Shown here: piece after piece, positions 18,678 through 25,947 of the stretch
How the letters are laid out: each line of letters starts with the position of its first letter
How positions within the stretch are numbered: the stretch's first letter is position 1
DNA from: a virus
IMG/VR virus record: IMGVR_UViG_3300028840_008048
Span: 1 to 39,905 of that record
Length of the DNA: 39,905 bases
Direction: 5' to 3' (one strand)
Notes under the pieces: generated by a model
What the model was told of the DNA's origin: nothing
Seen by the model: the letters and a program-made list of their open reading frames with translations, nothing else
The model's database searches: none
Program-made: the position numbers and the translations under genes

Positions 18678-18836
18678 ATGGCTGAACAAGCACAGAAACA
18701 ATTTACATTAGGAAACAATGCCTTTACCCGGACATATACTGCCCACTCGGGCTGCGATATCGTGGCGCATGCTGGGCAGTTGATTCTCGGGAATCTACAG
18801 GGTATTAGCTGGTCGGTGACCAGAGAAAAGGCAAAT
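18678..18836 (+). CDS. Tail tube-family protein, exon 1 of 4
   Basis: First 53 codons of a 221-residue tube-family protein, directly after the sheath as in most myoviruses. GGAGG lies before the ATG. Read through, the frame would stop at TAA 18843. The protein is rebuilt from exons 18678-18836, 19921-20178, 21058-21144 and 22087-22248. The joined product aligns with the intact paralogue at 22360-23472: SGCDI to SGCDI, then AGSLIFTVFDR to AGSLIFSVFDR, IPPFNITLTAGNEYGSISRLRIFGVE to IPPFDISIAFTNEYGYLSFLKIYGVE, and SIDDIINESQITFVARD to SVDDIVTENMMQFTARD. The 3' edge of this exon is uncertain: 18836 and 18843 (with exon 2 from 19928) both keep the frame and the length. Confidence 0.85.
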
Positions 18837-19920
18837 CTTGGATAAACAATCCATGAAGAAATTGTCACACAGAAATTGGAATAAATGGTCAAATAAGGAT
18901 GTTTCTTTCCTTATGAATAATTATGGAAAATTATCCCTACAGGAAATTGCAAACACCTTGCGCAAAACATATAATTCCATATCGCACAAAGCACATAAAC
19001 AACATCTTGATTCAAGGAAGCTATGGTCGGAGGATGAAAACTCAATCATAATGAGTAATTATTCTTCGAATCCTGATGTATGGTCTTTGCTTCCCGGGAG
19101 GTCAAGAACAGCTATTACGAAACAAGCAAGGAAACTTGGTGTTAAGCGAGAGTGCGGCAATTATAAAATCAATCATCGTTTCTTCGAAAAATGGACACAT
19201 GATTCAGCGTATATTATCGGCTTTATGATCGCAGATGGGTGTGTAGAACCGAAACTTAACAGAATAAGTATAGCTCTATCAACCAAAGATTACGATCATT
19301 TAAAGAAGATAAGGGATGTCATGGATTCCAGAAATCCAATATGTGTCAAAAAGATGAGGAACGAATGCGCATTATACATACATAACAGAAAAATGGTAAA
19401 TGACATCATCAATAAAGGTGTCATACCACATAAAACACATCGTACAAAACTACCTTTGATTCCTAGTGAATATATGCCTGATCTTATTCGTGGAATTTTT
19501 GACGGTGACGGATCGATATATAGACACGGCAACGAAAAACGCATTCAATTTCTCGGATCCAAACAGATGGTTGAAGACATCAAAGAGTTCTTTTGGAATA
19601 AAGGACTCGGAGGACACACTATAAGACAACATAATAAAGGATCAGATGGCTGCTGGGATCTTATATACTCTTCCAAAAATGATGTCTACAATATAATAAA
19701 CTTCATGTATTATGATGGTTGTTTATCAATGGTAAGAAAGATGGTGCCTGCCAGAGGGGCAACCCCTGGAATAATAAAATCCGCTCAAATCGGCCAAGTT
19801 AACAGTTCTACTGTTAAGGAGCCCGAGGGCAAGACGTATTTTGATACGAATAGCCTGTAGAGACTAAACGCGGATCTCCTTTTTAGGATGATGGTATAGT
19901 CCAGTTCGAAAGAATAGCCG
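18837..19920 (+). mobile_element. Group I intron 1 in the tube gene
   Basis: Self-splicing intron of about 1084 bases. The conserved P7 strands are seen as GACTA at 19862-19866 (within AGAGACTAAACG) and TAGTC at 19897-19901 (within GGTATAGTCC), the classical R and S elements. A GAAA-capped P9 hairpin follows at 19904-19915. The endonuclease ORF fills the 5' part of the intron and its 3' end runs into the catalytic core, up to the R element. Intron ends are approximate (5' edge 18837-18844, 3' edge 19920-19927), because I could not find a convincing P1 U-G pair here. It does not share the P4-P6 sequences of introns 2 and 3, so it is a separate lineage. Confidence 0.85.
18838..19860 (+). CDS. 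LAGLIDADG homing endonuclease with two Myb-like repeats
   Basis: A 340-residue intron-encoded endonuclease that would cut intronless tube alleles to spread intron 1. Two LAGLIDADG motifs are seen: YIIGFMIADGC (about residues 125-135) and LIRGIFDGDGS (about 216-226), giving a monomeric double-motif enzyme. The N-terminus carries two tryptophan-led helix-turn-helix repeats of Myb/SANT type (WSNKDVSFLMNNYGKLSLQ from about 17, WSEDENSIIMSNYSSN from about 61), an added DNA-binding module. The start could be TTG 18838 (AAAAGG upstream) or ATG 18853. The last 40 or so residues are encoded by the ribozyme core and may not matter for function. The gene is AT-rich relative to the structural genes. Confidence 0.88.
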   Translation: MDKQSMKKLSHRNWNKWSNKDVSFLMNNYGKLSLQEIANTLRKTYNSISHKAHKQHLDSRKLWSEDENSIIMSNYSSNPDVWSLLPGRSRTAITKQARKLGVKRECGNYKINHRFFEKWTHDSAYIIGFMIADGCVEPKLNRISIALSTKDYDHLKKIRDVMDSRNPICVKKMRNECALYIHNRKMVNDIINKGVIPHKTHRTKLPLIPSEYMPDLIRGIFDGDGSIYRHGNEKRIQFLGSKQMVEDIKEFFWNKGLGGHTIRQHNKGSDGCWDLIYSSKNDVYNIINFMYYDGCLSMVRKMVPARGATPGIIKSAQIGQVNSSTVKEPEGKTYFDTNSL

Positions 19921-20178
19921 ATCTTCGTAATGGGCAGTCCCAGCCCAGTGAGCTTTGCTCGCGGTAAACGCGGGCTTGCAGGCTCTCTCATTTTTACTGT
20001 TTTCGACCGGGGCGCACTTAAAGATATGATGATTTTGTCGGAATATGCCGCCAAAACATCAGACATCAGAAGCGGTGGTCGGGCGATGGTAGCTGAAAAC
20101 GAGTTTGGTCTTAAGCTGGACACCCCAAATTACTTGGATCAAATTCCGCCGTTTAACATTACGCTTACTGCTGGGAAT
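19921..20178 (+). CDS. Tail tube-family protein, exon 2 of 4
   Basis: Encodes 86 residues, from IFVMGSPSPVSF to LDQIPPFNITLTAGN. AGSLIFTVFDRGALKD is the core strand-helix shared with the paralogues at 22360 and 24890. The 3' edge is well fixed: the last six bases (20173-20178) pair with GTTCCT at 20186-20191 as intron P1, with the required U-G pair at the splice site. An ATG at 19930 in this exon is an internal methionine, not a start. Confidence 0.85.
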
Positions 20179-21057
20179 GAAATTCGTTCCTTCTGTGAGT
20201 AATCACAGTCGAACAATCGCTTTAATATGCTGGAAACCTAAGTTGTTTGCTCTTTAACAATATGGCAATCAGCAGGGAAGAGAAGAAATCTTCTCACCCT
20301 CAACGACTATCGATTTTACTATCTGGGAGGATAACATGTTGCTTCCTCAAAAAGATGACTCAATTAATATCGGTGATCTTATTGGAATGCTGCTCGGCGA
20401 TGCATCCTTAGGCAAGCCTAAAGATTGCAAAAACCCAAGAATCAATATTACACATTCAATAAGACAAAAAGACTATGCTTTATATAAAGCAGAACTTTTA
20501 AAAACAAGGTTCAAAGTACATATATGGTATGGTCGAAGATATATACCGAAAACAAAGAAATACTATGGACAAATTAGCATGATAACATCACATGACAGAC
20601 GTCTCCTCGGAATATGGAAAAGATTTTATAACTCAGGTTCCAAAAGAGTTCCGAAGATAATAAGTGCGATAACACCACGTGGACTTGCCTTATGGTATTT
20701 CGATGATGGCTCTCTAATAACTCATACAAGAGTCAGGAAAGGAAAAAGGATATATGATGGCTGGAATTGTACATTTGCCACGGATTCTTTTCCGCTTGAA
20801 GATCAAACATCCCTTGTGGAGATGTTAAAAACCAATTTTGATATCAGAGCCAGAGTTATTGGGAAAAGAAAAAGATATTACTTATATATCAATAACACTG
20901 AATCAAAAAAGATGCTTGAAATAATAAGACCTTTTGCAACAAAGGATATGATATATAAGGTAAATTATCAAAGTAGAATTGAGAAAACCAAGCGACTCCT
21001 TCAAAAGAAGGATGATGAGATAGTCTGACACTTCAAGAAATTGGAGAATACAGAGTG
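20179..21057 (+). mobile_element. Group I intron 2 in the tube gene
   Basis: An 879-base intron. P1 is GGGAAT (20173-20178) with GTTCCT (20186-20191). P10 is ATTC (20182-20185) with GAAT at the start of exon 3 (21058-21061). Core P4-P6 strands are ATATGCTGGAAAC at 20225-20237 and CAATCAGCAGGGAAGAG at 20266-20282. P7 is GACTAT (20305-20310) with ATAGTC (21020-21025). The last intron base is G. The endonuclease ORF sits in the P8 loop between the two P7 strands and ends in the second. The evidence for both splice sites is direct base pairing. Confidence 0.92.
20336..21028 (+). CDS. LAGLIDADG homing endonuclease (LAGLIDADG_2 type)
   Basis: A 230-residue endonuclease in the P8 loop of intron 2, with GGGAGG at 20325-20330 before its ATG. 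Motifs: LIGMLLGDAS (about residues 15-24) and LALWYFDDGSL (about 117-127), with FATDSFPLEDQTSLVEML after the second, the arrangement of the compact LAGLIDADG_2 family related to I-DmoI-like and organellar enzymes. It differs clearly from the endonucleases of introns 1 and 3. Its last codons overlap the 3' strand of P7. A separate ribosome binding site suggests translation from unspliced or excised RNA. Confidence 0.9.
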   Translation: MLLPQKDDSINIGDLIGMLLGDASLGKPKDCKNPRINITHSIRQKDYALYKAELLKTRFKVHIWYGRRYIPKTKKYYGQISMITSHDRRLLGIWKRFYNSGSKRVPKIISAITPRGLALWYFDDGSLITHTRVRKGKRIYDGWNCTFATDSFPLEDQTSLVEMLKTNFDIRARVIGKRKRYYLYINNTESKKMLEIIRPFATKDMIYKVNYQSRIEKTKRLLQKKDDEIV

Positions 21058-21144
21058 GAATACGGCAGTATTTCCAGACTCAGAATATTTGGGGTGGAAC
21101 TCTTAAACCAGGGAAGTGGTTTGAGCATTGATGATATAATCAAT
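21058..21144 (+). CDS. Tail tube-family protein, exon 3 of 4
   Basis: A short 29-codon exon (EYGSISRLRIFGVELLNQ ... SIDDIIN). It matches EYGYLSFLKIYGVEIVDEG and SVDDIV in the intact paralogue. Its 3' end is fixed by P1 pairing of TCAAT (21140-21144) with GTTGA (21153-21157), U-G at the splice site. Translation past 21144 would read intron core until TAA 21247. Confidence 0.85.
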
Positions 21145-22086
21145 TGGCAACAGTTGACTCATATGGCAACATATGATAAAAACAAATCTTACTATATGCT
21201 GGAAACTCCTTCTAAAGGACAATCAGCAGGGAAGAGCATCCTGGGTTAACCAGGGGTTACACTCCCCTCAGAGACTACATGTAGGAAATCCGCATGAGAA
21301 CAGGAAGACCAGGGAAGAAAATGAACGAGACATATTTCCAGACATGGAACGAGGATATGGCATATATCCTCGGATTCATCGTCGCTGATGGATGTGTTGT
21401 ATGCAAAAATGGTTTGTATCAATGCATCATTGTCTCGAAAGATGTCGATGTTCTTGAATTCATCAAGGGTCAGGTTGAATATCCACATCCAATTGCCAAG
21501 CAAAAGGATGGAACAAGCAGATTAAGCTTGACCAGAAAGCAAATCGTTATGGATTTAATGGCACTAGGAATACTACCAAGAAAAACGTGGAATCTTTTGA
21601 TGCCTAAAATTCCTGATGGTCTATTTCGTTCATTCGCTTTAGGTTACTTTGATGGCGATGGGTCTGTGTACACAACACGTCAACCCAGAGGCCGTCGTAA
21701 CATCAAACTTATGACCGAATTCATATGTTCTTCTAAAGAATTCCTCCAAGTGTTTGGAAACAAGCTTAAAGAGGAAACGGGATATATACCCAAAATATAT
21801 TCAGATAATAGGTCTGATAACAGATTCAGAATGATGTCTGCAACGCACGAATCATTACTACTATATCATTATTTTTATGATGATTCCAGTTCATTTTACC
21901 TCACTAGAAAACGAGCAAGGTTCGAGGAATGGTTGGGACATCAGGGCAACCCAAGATGGGGAATGATAAAGTGCGAATTATGCGGAACTGATTTTGTTAG
22001 AACTCATGACAAAAGCAAAAGATGCTGGTCATGCAGACGCGGATTAAGATATAGTCCATCTCTTATGGTAACATAAGATATATGAG
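21145..22086 (+). mobile_element. Group I intron 3 in the tube gene
   Basis: A 942-base intron. P1 is 21140-21144 with 21153-21157. ATATGCTGGAAAC (21194-21206) and CAATCAGCAGGGAAGAG (21220-21236) are identical to core segments of intron 2. P7 is GACTA (21273-21277) with TAGTC (22052-22056). P9 is the hairpin TCTTAT/ATAAGA just after it. The last base is G. The endonuclease ORF begins in the P8 loop and ends beyond the 3' P7 strand, so coding and ribozyme sequences overlap. Confidence 0.92.
21294..22076 (+). CDS. LAGLIDADG homing endonuclease with C-terminal zinc knuckle
   Basis: A 260-residue double-motif endonuclease encoded in intron 3. Motifs: AYILGFIVADGC (about residues 23-34) and ALGYFDGDGSV (about 115-125). 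The C-terminus adds a CxxC ... CxxC pair (CELCG at about 227, CWSC at about 244) that should bind one zinc ion. It resembles the intron 1 enzyme in motif type but lacks Myb-like repeats. AGGAAA about eight bases before the ATG is a modest ribosome binding site. Its last dozen codons are the ribozyme P7/P9 sequence. Confidence 0.9.
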   Translation: MRTGRPGKKMNETYFQTWNEDMAYILGFIVADGCVVCKNGLYQCIIVSKDVDVLEFIKGQVEYPHPIAKQKDGTSRLSLTRKQIVMDLMALGILPRKTWNLLMPKIPDGLFRSFALGYFDGDGSVYTTRQPRGRRNIKLMTEFICSSKEFLQVFGNKLKEETGYIPKIYSDNRSDNRFRMMSATHESLLLYHYFYDDSSSFYLTRKRARFEEWLGHQGNPRWGMIKCELCGTDFVRTHDKSKRCWSCRRGLRYSPSLMVT

Positions 22087-22248
22087 GAAAGCCAGATCAC
22101 ATTCGTGGCCCGAGACCTTATTGACTGGGAACCGGTTGCAGATGCACAGGGATGGTTTAATAGCCAAAAAACATCCCCTACTGCGTCACGAGCTGAGGAA
22201 ATGTCAATACAGGAACTGCAGGAAAGAATCGGACAGGTATTAACCTAA
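22087..22248 (+). CDS. Tail tube-family protein, exon 4 of 4
   Basis: The last 53 codons plus TAA (ESQITFVARDLIDWEPVAD ... IGQVLT). QITFVARD aligns with MQFTARD of the paralogue, completing the conserved C-terminal strand. A strong terminator follows. No start codon or ribosome binding site serves this piece alone, as expected for an exon. Confidence 0.85.
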   Translation, partial: ESQITFVARDLIDWEPVADAQGWFNSQKTSPTASRAEEMSIQELQERIGQVLT

Positions 22249-22267
22249 TGTTAATTCCTAACTTAAG

Positions 22268-22303
22268 TGGGGTGCTAACCAAGGTTGGCACCCCATTTTT
22301 TTT
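22268..22303 (+). terminator. Rho-independent terminator after the tube gene
   Basis: A 13-bp stem (22268-22280 with 22283-22295, one G-T wobble, tight AA loop) is followed by eight T. It closes the sheath/tube transcript. Confidence 0.93.
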
Positions 22304-22359
22304 ATTATAAAAGTGCAAGTATAACATACCAATGTGCGTATACTTTTAATGGAGACAAT

Positions 22360-23472
22360 ATGGCAGACATTCTTACCGGCATAACGGACTTCGCGAAAGG
22401 CACCTTCAGTAAAATCTCAGAAGGGGTTGTAAATGCTCCTGCAGCTATTAAAAAGGCTGCTGACGAAGCATTGTGGCCTCATGATTGGACTGACTGGTCT
22501 AAACCTTTTGCACCGCGCCACTCGAAGTTTGGAGAGAGCAATACAGCCTATTCCGGCTGCGATATCACTCCAACTATATTCACTGGCCGGACTCTTATGG
22601 TGCTTGGTAATATCCACACATTGTCCTACTCAATACACAGGGAAAAAGGCTTTGTTCGGACGCTTACCAGGATGTATCCTAAAGGTGTGGTCCGTGGGCC
22701 GGCTACCATAGCTGGCTCGCTCATTTTCAGTGTATTCGACAGGCATGTGCTATATGATCTGCTGAGCGAGTATGAATATGAGCCTTCTGTTGACCAGAAT
22801 CCTGAGACCGACGGGTCAAATATGCGGAGTCCACTGTCAGTACAGATACCTCCTTTTGACATAAGTATAGCATTTACAAATGAATACGGCTACCTTTCTT
22901 TCCTCAAAATATATGGAGTAGAGATAGTCGACGAAGGTCAGACCATGAGTGTAGACGATATTGTAACAGAAAATATGATGCAATTTACTGCCCGGGATAT
23001 AGACCCTATGATGCCATATGAGTCAGGTGAGCGATCAGGCCGGTCAATTATGTTTAATAAAGCTACCTTTACAGAACGAACTCCGCTTATCAGATATAAC
23101 CATGAACTATACAGGCAAGTTGGTGCATACCAAAATGCTATCAGATATGTCCAGAATCTCATTAATGAAAATCATAATATGTGGATATATTATGAAGGTG
23201 AAACAATGGGACAAGATTACAAAACAAATCGTGATACATTAAAAACGGACTTGTTAAAGCTTCAGAATGGGGGAAATATTTCTTCATATACAAAGCAAAA
23301 ACTGGTTGAAAAAGGGTACTGGAATGGACTTAAAAAACAGGATGGAAAACCCGATGCCGTTATTGGTCTAACCAGTGCAGAAGAATCCTACAATAACGGA
23401 ATTGAAAGCGATGTGTCCGATATGTATCAACGAAACGGAACTGTTGAAACCAATAAACCAATGGTGCTATAA
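22360..23472 (+). CDS. Tail tube-family paralogue with C-terminal extension
   Basis: A 370-residue protein. I chose ATG 22360, which has GGAGA upstream; the in-frame start at 22285 lies in the terminator. Residues 67-225 match the intron-split tube protein along its whole length (SGCDI, AGSLIFSVFDR, IPPFDISI, GVEIVDEG, SVDDIV), so the two arose by duplication. The N-terminal 66 residues add a DFAKGTFSKISEGVV-like amphipathic section and a WPHDWTDWSKPF turn. The C-terminal 140 residues are polar, Asn/Lys/Tyr-rich and more AT-rich. It may be a tube initiator, distal tube or baseplate-hub-adjacent protein. It ends in a TAATG overlap with the next gene. Confidence 0.8.
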   Translation: MADILTGITDFAKGTFSKISEGVVNAPAAIKKAADEALWPHDWTDWSKPFAPRHSKFGESNTAYSGCDITPTIFTGRTLMVLGNIHTLSYSIHREKGFVRTLTRMYPKGVVRGPATIAGSLIFSVFDRHVLYDLLSEYEYEPSVDQNPETDGSNMRSPLSVQIPPFDISIAFTNEYGYLSFLKIYGVEIVDEGQTMSVDDIVTENMMQFTARDIDPMMPYESGERSGRSIMFNKATFTERTPLIRYNHELYRQVGAYQNAIRYVQNLINENHNMWIYYEGETMGQDYKTNRDTLKTDLLKLQNGGNISSYTKQKLVEKGYWNGLKKQDGKPDAVIGLTSAEESYNNGIESDVSDMYQRNGTVETNKPMVL

Positions 23473-24881
23473 TGCCTCATGATATTACCAAATGGATCCG
23501 GTATCACAACGATTACTACTGCGGATCCAATGTAGCCATCTTTTTTGGAGATACTTGGATTGATGATATGGTGTCCTTCCAGTATTCCGCGGCCCAGCAA
23601 AAGGTTCCGCTGTGGGGATATGCTTCCCAGCAATTCGATGCGGTTGCCGAAGGTAAATTCATGCTGCAGGGTCAGTTTACCATTGCATTTAAAGAAGTTG
23701 GATATCTCAATGTCATTATGCGTAAACTGTTGTCCAGAGAACTCTCCGGTAAAACATATAAAGAGATACGGGATGCCATCAAGAAAAAGCAATGGTATCG
23801 ATTGGGTCTTGGAGGTGTTGAAAATAAAGGCGGGGATTTCGGAGAATATTACAACCAATCTCCTATGCTCGGCTGGACATATAAGGACCTTGGTAATGGG
23901 CAGCTTATCCGCCAGCCACGGATATCCAGAAGCAATATCGAGGATCAGCTCAGCGAACTAGGTATGAGCGACGCAAAAGGATTTGAAAGTCTGGCCGAAG
24001 ATCTTGAGGATTCTATTTGGGGTGTGAATACCAATAAGCCTAACTGGGGTACCAGAAAAGTTACGCGACCCGACAACTTTGATGTTGTAACCAGAAATAA
24101 TAAAGGAACAGATGCTTCCATTCTATCCGGAACAGAATACCAGGATAGATTTGTTAATCCGAAGAGCTTTAACATATTGATAACATATGGAAACATTAAT
24201 GTATCTGCAAGTGAGCACACCGTGCAATCCATCAATGATGTGCACATAACCGATGTATCCCAAGTGCTTGGACCGACTGGCGAACCGGTTATGGAACAAT
24301 ACAGCTTCTTTGCACGGGGAATAAATGAAGCGATTGGAACATTTAAAATAAATAATGCGGATACAAACAGCGAACAGCCTGAACTGAAGAACGACAAGAA
24401 AGAACAGACAGAGAGATACCATGTAAATATAGTCAACGTTCGGATGTATGCAGACGCATCTTTCTTCAGCAATGCGGCTCAACTGGAGCCGGACAGGACC
24501 AAGTACGCTGTGCTTCACGGAATTAAAGCATATATAACCGACATCAACACAGTCATGGGAAAGAAGGAAATAGCTATCGATGGCATACCCATTGAAGGCG
24601 GCAAAATTAACTATAAAGATGTTATTCCTGACCCACATCATATTCACCCTTACTTTCGGATCAGGAATGAAGTTATCAGGATATTTCAGGATTATCGGGG
24701 ATGCTTCAGCAATGATCCCTTCGGAAAAGTATCTATTGAAGTAACAAACGACTCAGGGAGAAAAAGATATCTGAATTACTTATTCAAAGTCGGTAATACA
24801 TTCGCTACGCTTATCTCGGATACAACCAAAAAAGTCGATAACGAATTTATCGACTTCAATCCAAGCTATAATATAGCATAG
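23472..24881 (+). CDS. Tail structural protein, tube-like or baseplate-proximal
   Basis: A 469-residue protein. The segment VSFQYSAAQQKVPLWGYASQQFDAVAEG followed by KFMLQGQFTIAF is a pattern seen in tail structural proteins of large phages, where a tube-like beta barrel carries a GYAS-type turn and a FDAVAxG helix. The later part holds VQSINDVHITDVSQV and a long beta-rich C-terminus. It is coupled to the upstream tube paralogue by one base. The family is recognised only at pattern level, so its exact place in the tail is open. Confidence 0.75.
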   Translation: MPHDITKWIRYHNDYYCGSNVAIFFGDTWIDDMVSFQYSAAQQKVPLWGYASQQFDAVAEGKFMLQGQFTIAFKEVGYLNVIMRKLLSRELSGKTYKEIRDAIKKKQWYRLGLGGVENKGGDFGEYYNQSPMLGWTYKDLGNGQLIRQPRISRSNIEDQLSELGMSDAKGFESLAEDLEDSIWGVNTNKPNWGTRKVTRPDNFDVVTRNNKGTDASILSGTEYQDRFVNPKSFNILITYGNINVSASEHTVQSINDVHITDVSQVLGPTGEPVMEQYSFFARGINEAIGTFKINNADTNSEQPELKNDKKEQTERYHVNIVNVRMYADASFFSNAAQLEPDRTKYAVLHGIKAYITDINTVMGKKEIAIDGIPIEGGKINYKDVIPDPHHIHPYFRIRNEVIRIFQDYRGCFSNDPFGKVSIEVTNDSGRKRYLNYLFKVGNTFATLISDTTKKVDNEFIDFNPSYNIA

Positions 24882-24889
24882 GAGGAGAG

Positions 24890-25240
24890 ATGTTGGTAGA
24901 AAGAATAGAGGGAGCAACCATCAAAGAAGTAAGATATGTATCCTCACTTGAGTATCTGGTTTCCTGTATAGGTAAGTTAGCCAGAAAACTATTTACTCCG
25001 AAGAGAAAAAAGATAGAGAAGAAACTGCAGGACGCTGCTTTGAAGCTCGATCCAAGTAAAATCAAAATACCCAAAACACATTTTACCAAGACATACACCA
25101 CGTTCAGCGGATCAGACATAAGAATGTTCACCATGGAAACAGGAACACTCGATAAGATCATCAACGCACCTTGGCCAAGCTATGAAATAATCAAAGAACT
25201 GAAAATGAATACAGTTGGAAGTCCACAGGGTATTTCATGA
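24890..25240 (+). CDS. Third tube-family paralogue, N-terminal half before in-frame TGA
   Basis: A 116-residue reading ending at TGA 25238. GGAGG at 24881-24885 gives a good start. Residues 71-115 (FSGSDIRMFTME ... IIKELKMNTVGSPQGIS) align with the first third of the tube protein (HSGCDIVAHAGQ ... VTREKANIFVMGSPSPVS). The rest of the domain follows immediately in the same frame after the TGA, so this product alone would be half a fold. Residues 32-60 are a Lys-rich stretch not seen in the paralogues. Confidence 0.6.
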   Translation: MLVERIEGATIKEVRYVSSLEYLVSCIGKLARKLFTPKRKKIEKKLQDAALKLDPSKIKIPKTHFTKTYTTFSGSDIRMFTMETGTLDKIINAPWPSYEIIKELKMNTVGSPQGIS

Positions 25241-25570
25241 GTAAAGAAATGCAGAGAAAAACAGGATGTAAAAGGATCAATAATCTGCACTTTATTCGAC
25301 CGGTCCAATTATGAAGAGTATTTTAATAAGCCGGTTGATGTTGCACTGGTTGCTATAGATGAACATGCAAATGCATCTGTAATGGGATTCAGGAATCTTA
25401 TCATCACAGAGGAATCCAGCGGAATTTCAATTAATGATATAGTCACGGAAGAAATCCTTACTTTCAAAGCAGATGAGCTAATAGGGTGGAAAAAATACAA
25501 TCCTAAGGAGGAGAGAGATGGTAATGGAGCCGCTAGTCGACAAACCTGTCGAGAAGAAACTGCCGGATGA
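25241..25570 (+). pseudogene. C-terminal half of third tube-family paralogue after the TGA
   Basis: The same frame continues past TGA 25238-25240 without another stop for 109 codons: KGSIICTLFDRSNYEEYF matches AGSLIFTVFDRGALKDMM, and GISINDIVTEEILTFKADEL matches MSVDDIVTENMMQFTARDI. It has no good start of its own; the first in-frame ATG is at 25382, within the domain and without a ribosome binding site. Either the gene is broken, the TGA is read through, or a base is wrong. The tail of the frame overlaps the next gene by 53 bases. Confidence 0.6.
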
Positions 25571-25880
25571 TTATCCGAGCAAAGAAACAATTGAGCAATG
25601 GAAAGAAGAATACGGGGAGATTGCTCAAGCTGAATTCGGGGAGGATGTTTACATCTATCGCGGTATGTTGAAGTCTGATAAGACCAAGCTGAAGGAGTTG
25701 GCGGACCAGGGAATGGATCAGGAAAAACTGGATGAAGAAGCTATGAAACTGTGTGTTCTTTATCCTGTCCTGACTGATGAAAAGATCAATGCTATGAAAG
25801 CAGGGACAATCACATTCCTATCCGATGACATAGTTCGGTTGTCGGGGTTTTTACCGGACAAACCACCGGAACTACTTTAA
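25518..25880 (+). CDS. Tail assembly chaperone-like protein 1
   Basis: A 120-residue acidic helical protein with AAGGAGG at 25505-25511. It is similar to the next gene: EQWKEEYGEIAQAEFGEDVYIYRGM corresponds to LKWKSKYGKIGTVTYDGKEVIYRPM, and LDEEAMKLCVLYP to LDEMLADMCVLNM. Small paired proteins directly ahead of the tape-measure position are usually tail assembly chaperones that keep the tape measure soluble. The pair here is made by two separate genes rather than by frameshifting. The role is inferred from position, size and pairing. Confidence 0.78.
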   Translation: MVMEPLVDKPVEKKLPDDYPSKETIEQWKEEYGEIAQAEFGEDVYIYRGMLKSDKTKLKELADQGMDQEKLDEEAMKLCVLYPVLTDEKINAMKAGTITFLSDDIVRLSGFLPDKPPELL

Positions 25881-25904
25881 TTAGTTATGCCCAGGCATTT
25901 GCCG

Positions 25905-25935
25905 AGGGGGACTGCCTGTGCAGTCCCCCTTTTTT
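25905..25935 (+). terminator. Rho-independent terminator between the chaperone-like genes
   Basis: The stem pairs 25905-25915 with 25920-25930 (11 bp, 4-base loop), followed by a run of six T. Its place between two paralogous genes would make the second, and the giant genes behind it, depend on partial readthrough or a local promoter. Confidence 0.92.
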
Positions 25936-25947
25936 GTAGAGGCCGAT

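Noticed and set aside
19903-19912. tRNA-like T-loop GTTCGAA
   Set aside because: It belongs to the P9 hairpin of intron 1; no acceptor, D or anticodon arms surround it.
22285-22359. Earlier in-frame start for the tube paralogue
   Set aside because: It falls within the terminator stem and T-run; ATG 22360 has GGAGA and gives a normal start.
25238-25240. TGA recoded as tryptophan across the genome
   Set aside because: Long genes here contain no internal TGA, and several genes end in TGA (for example 1852, 13031 and 26608) where reading through would run into the next gene.
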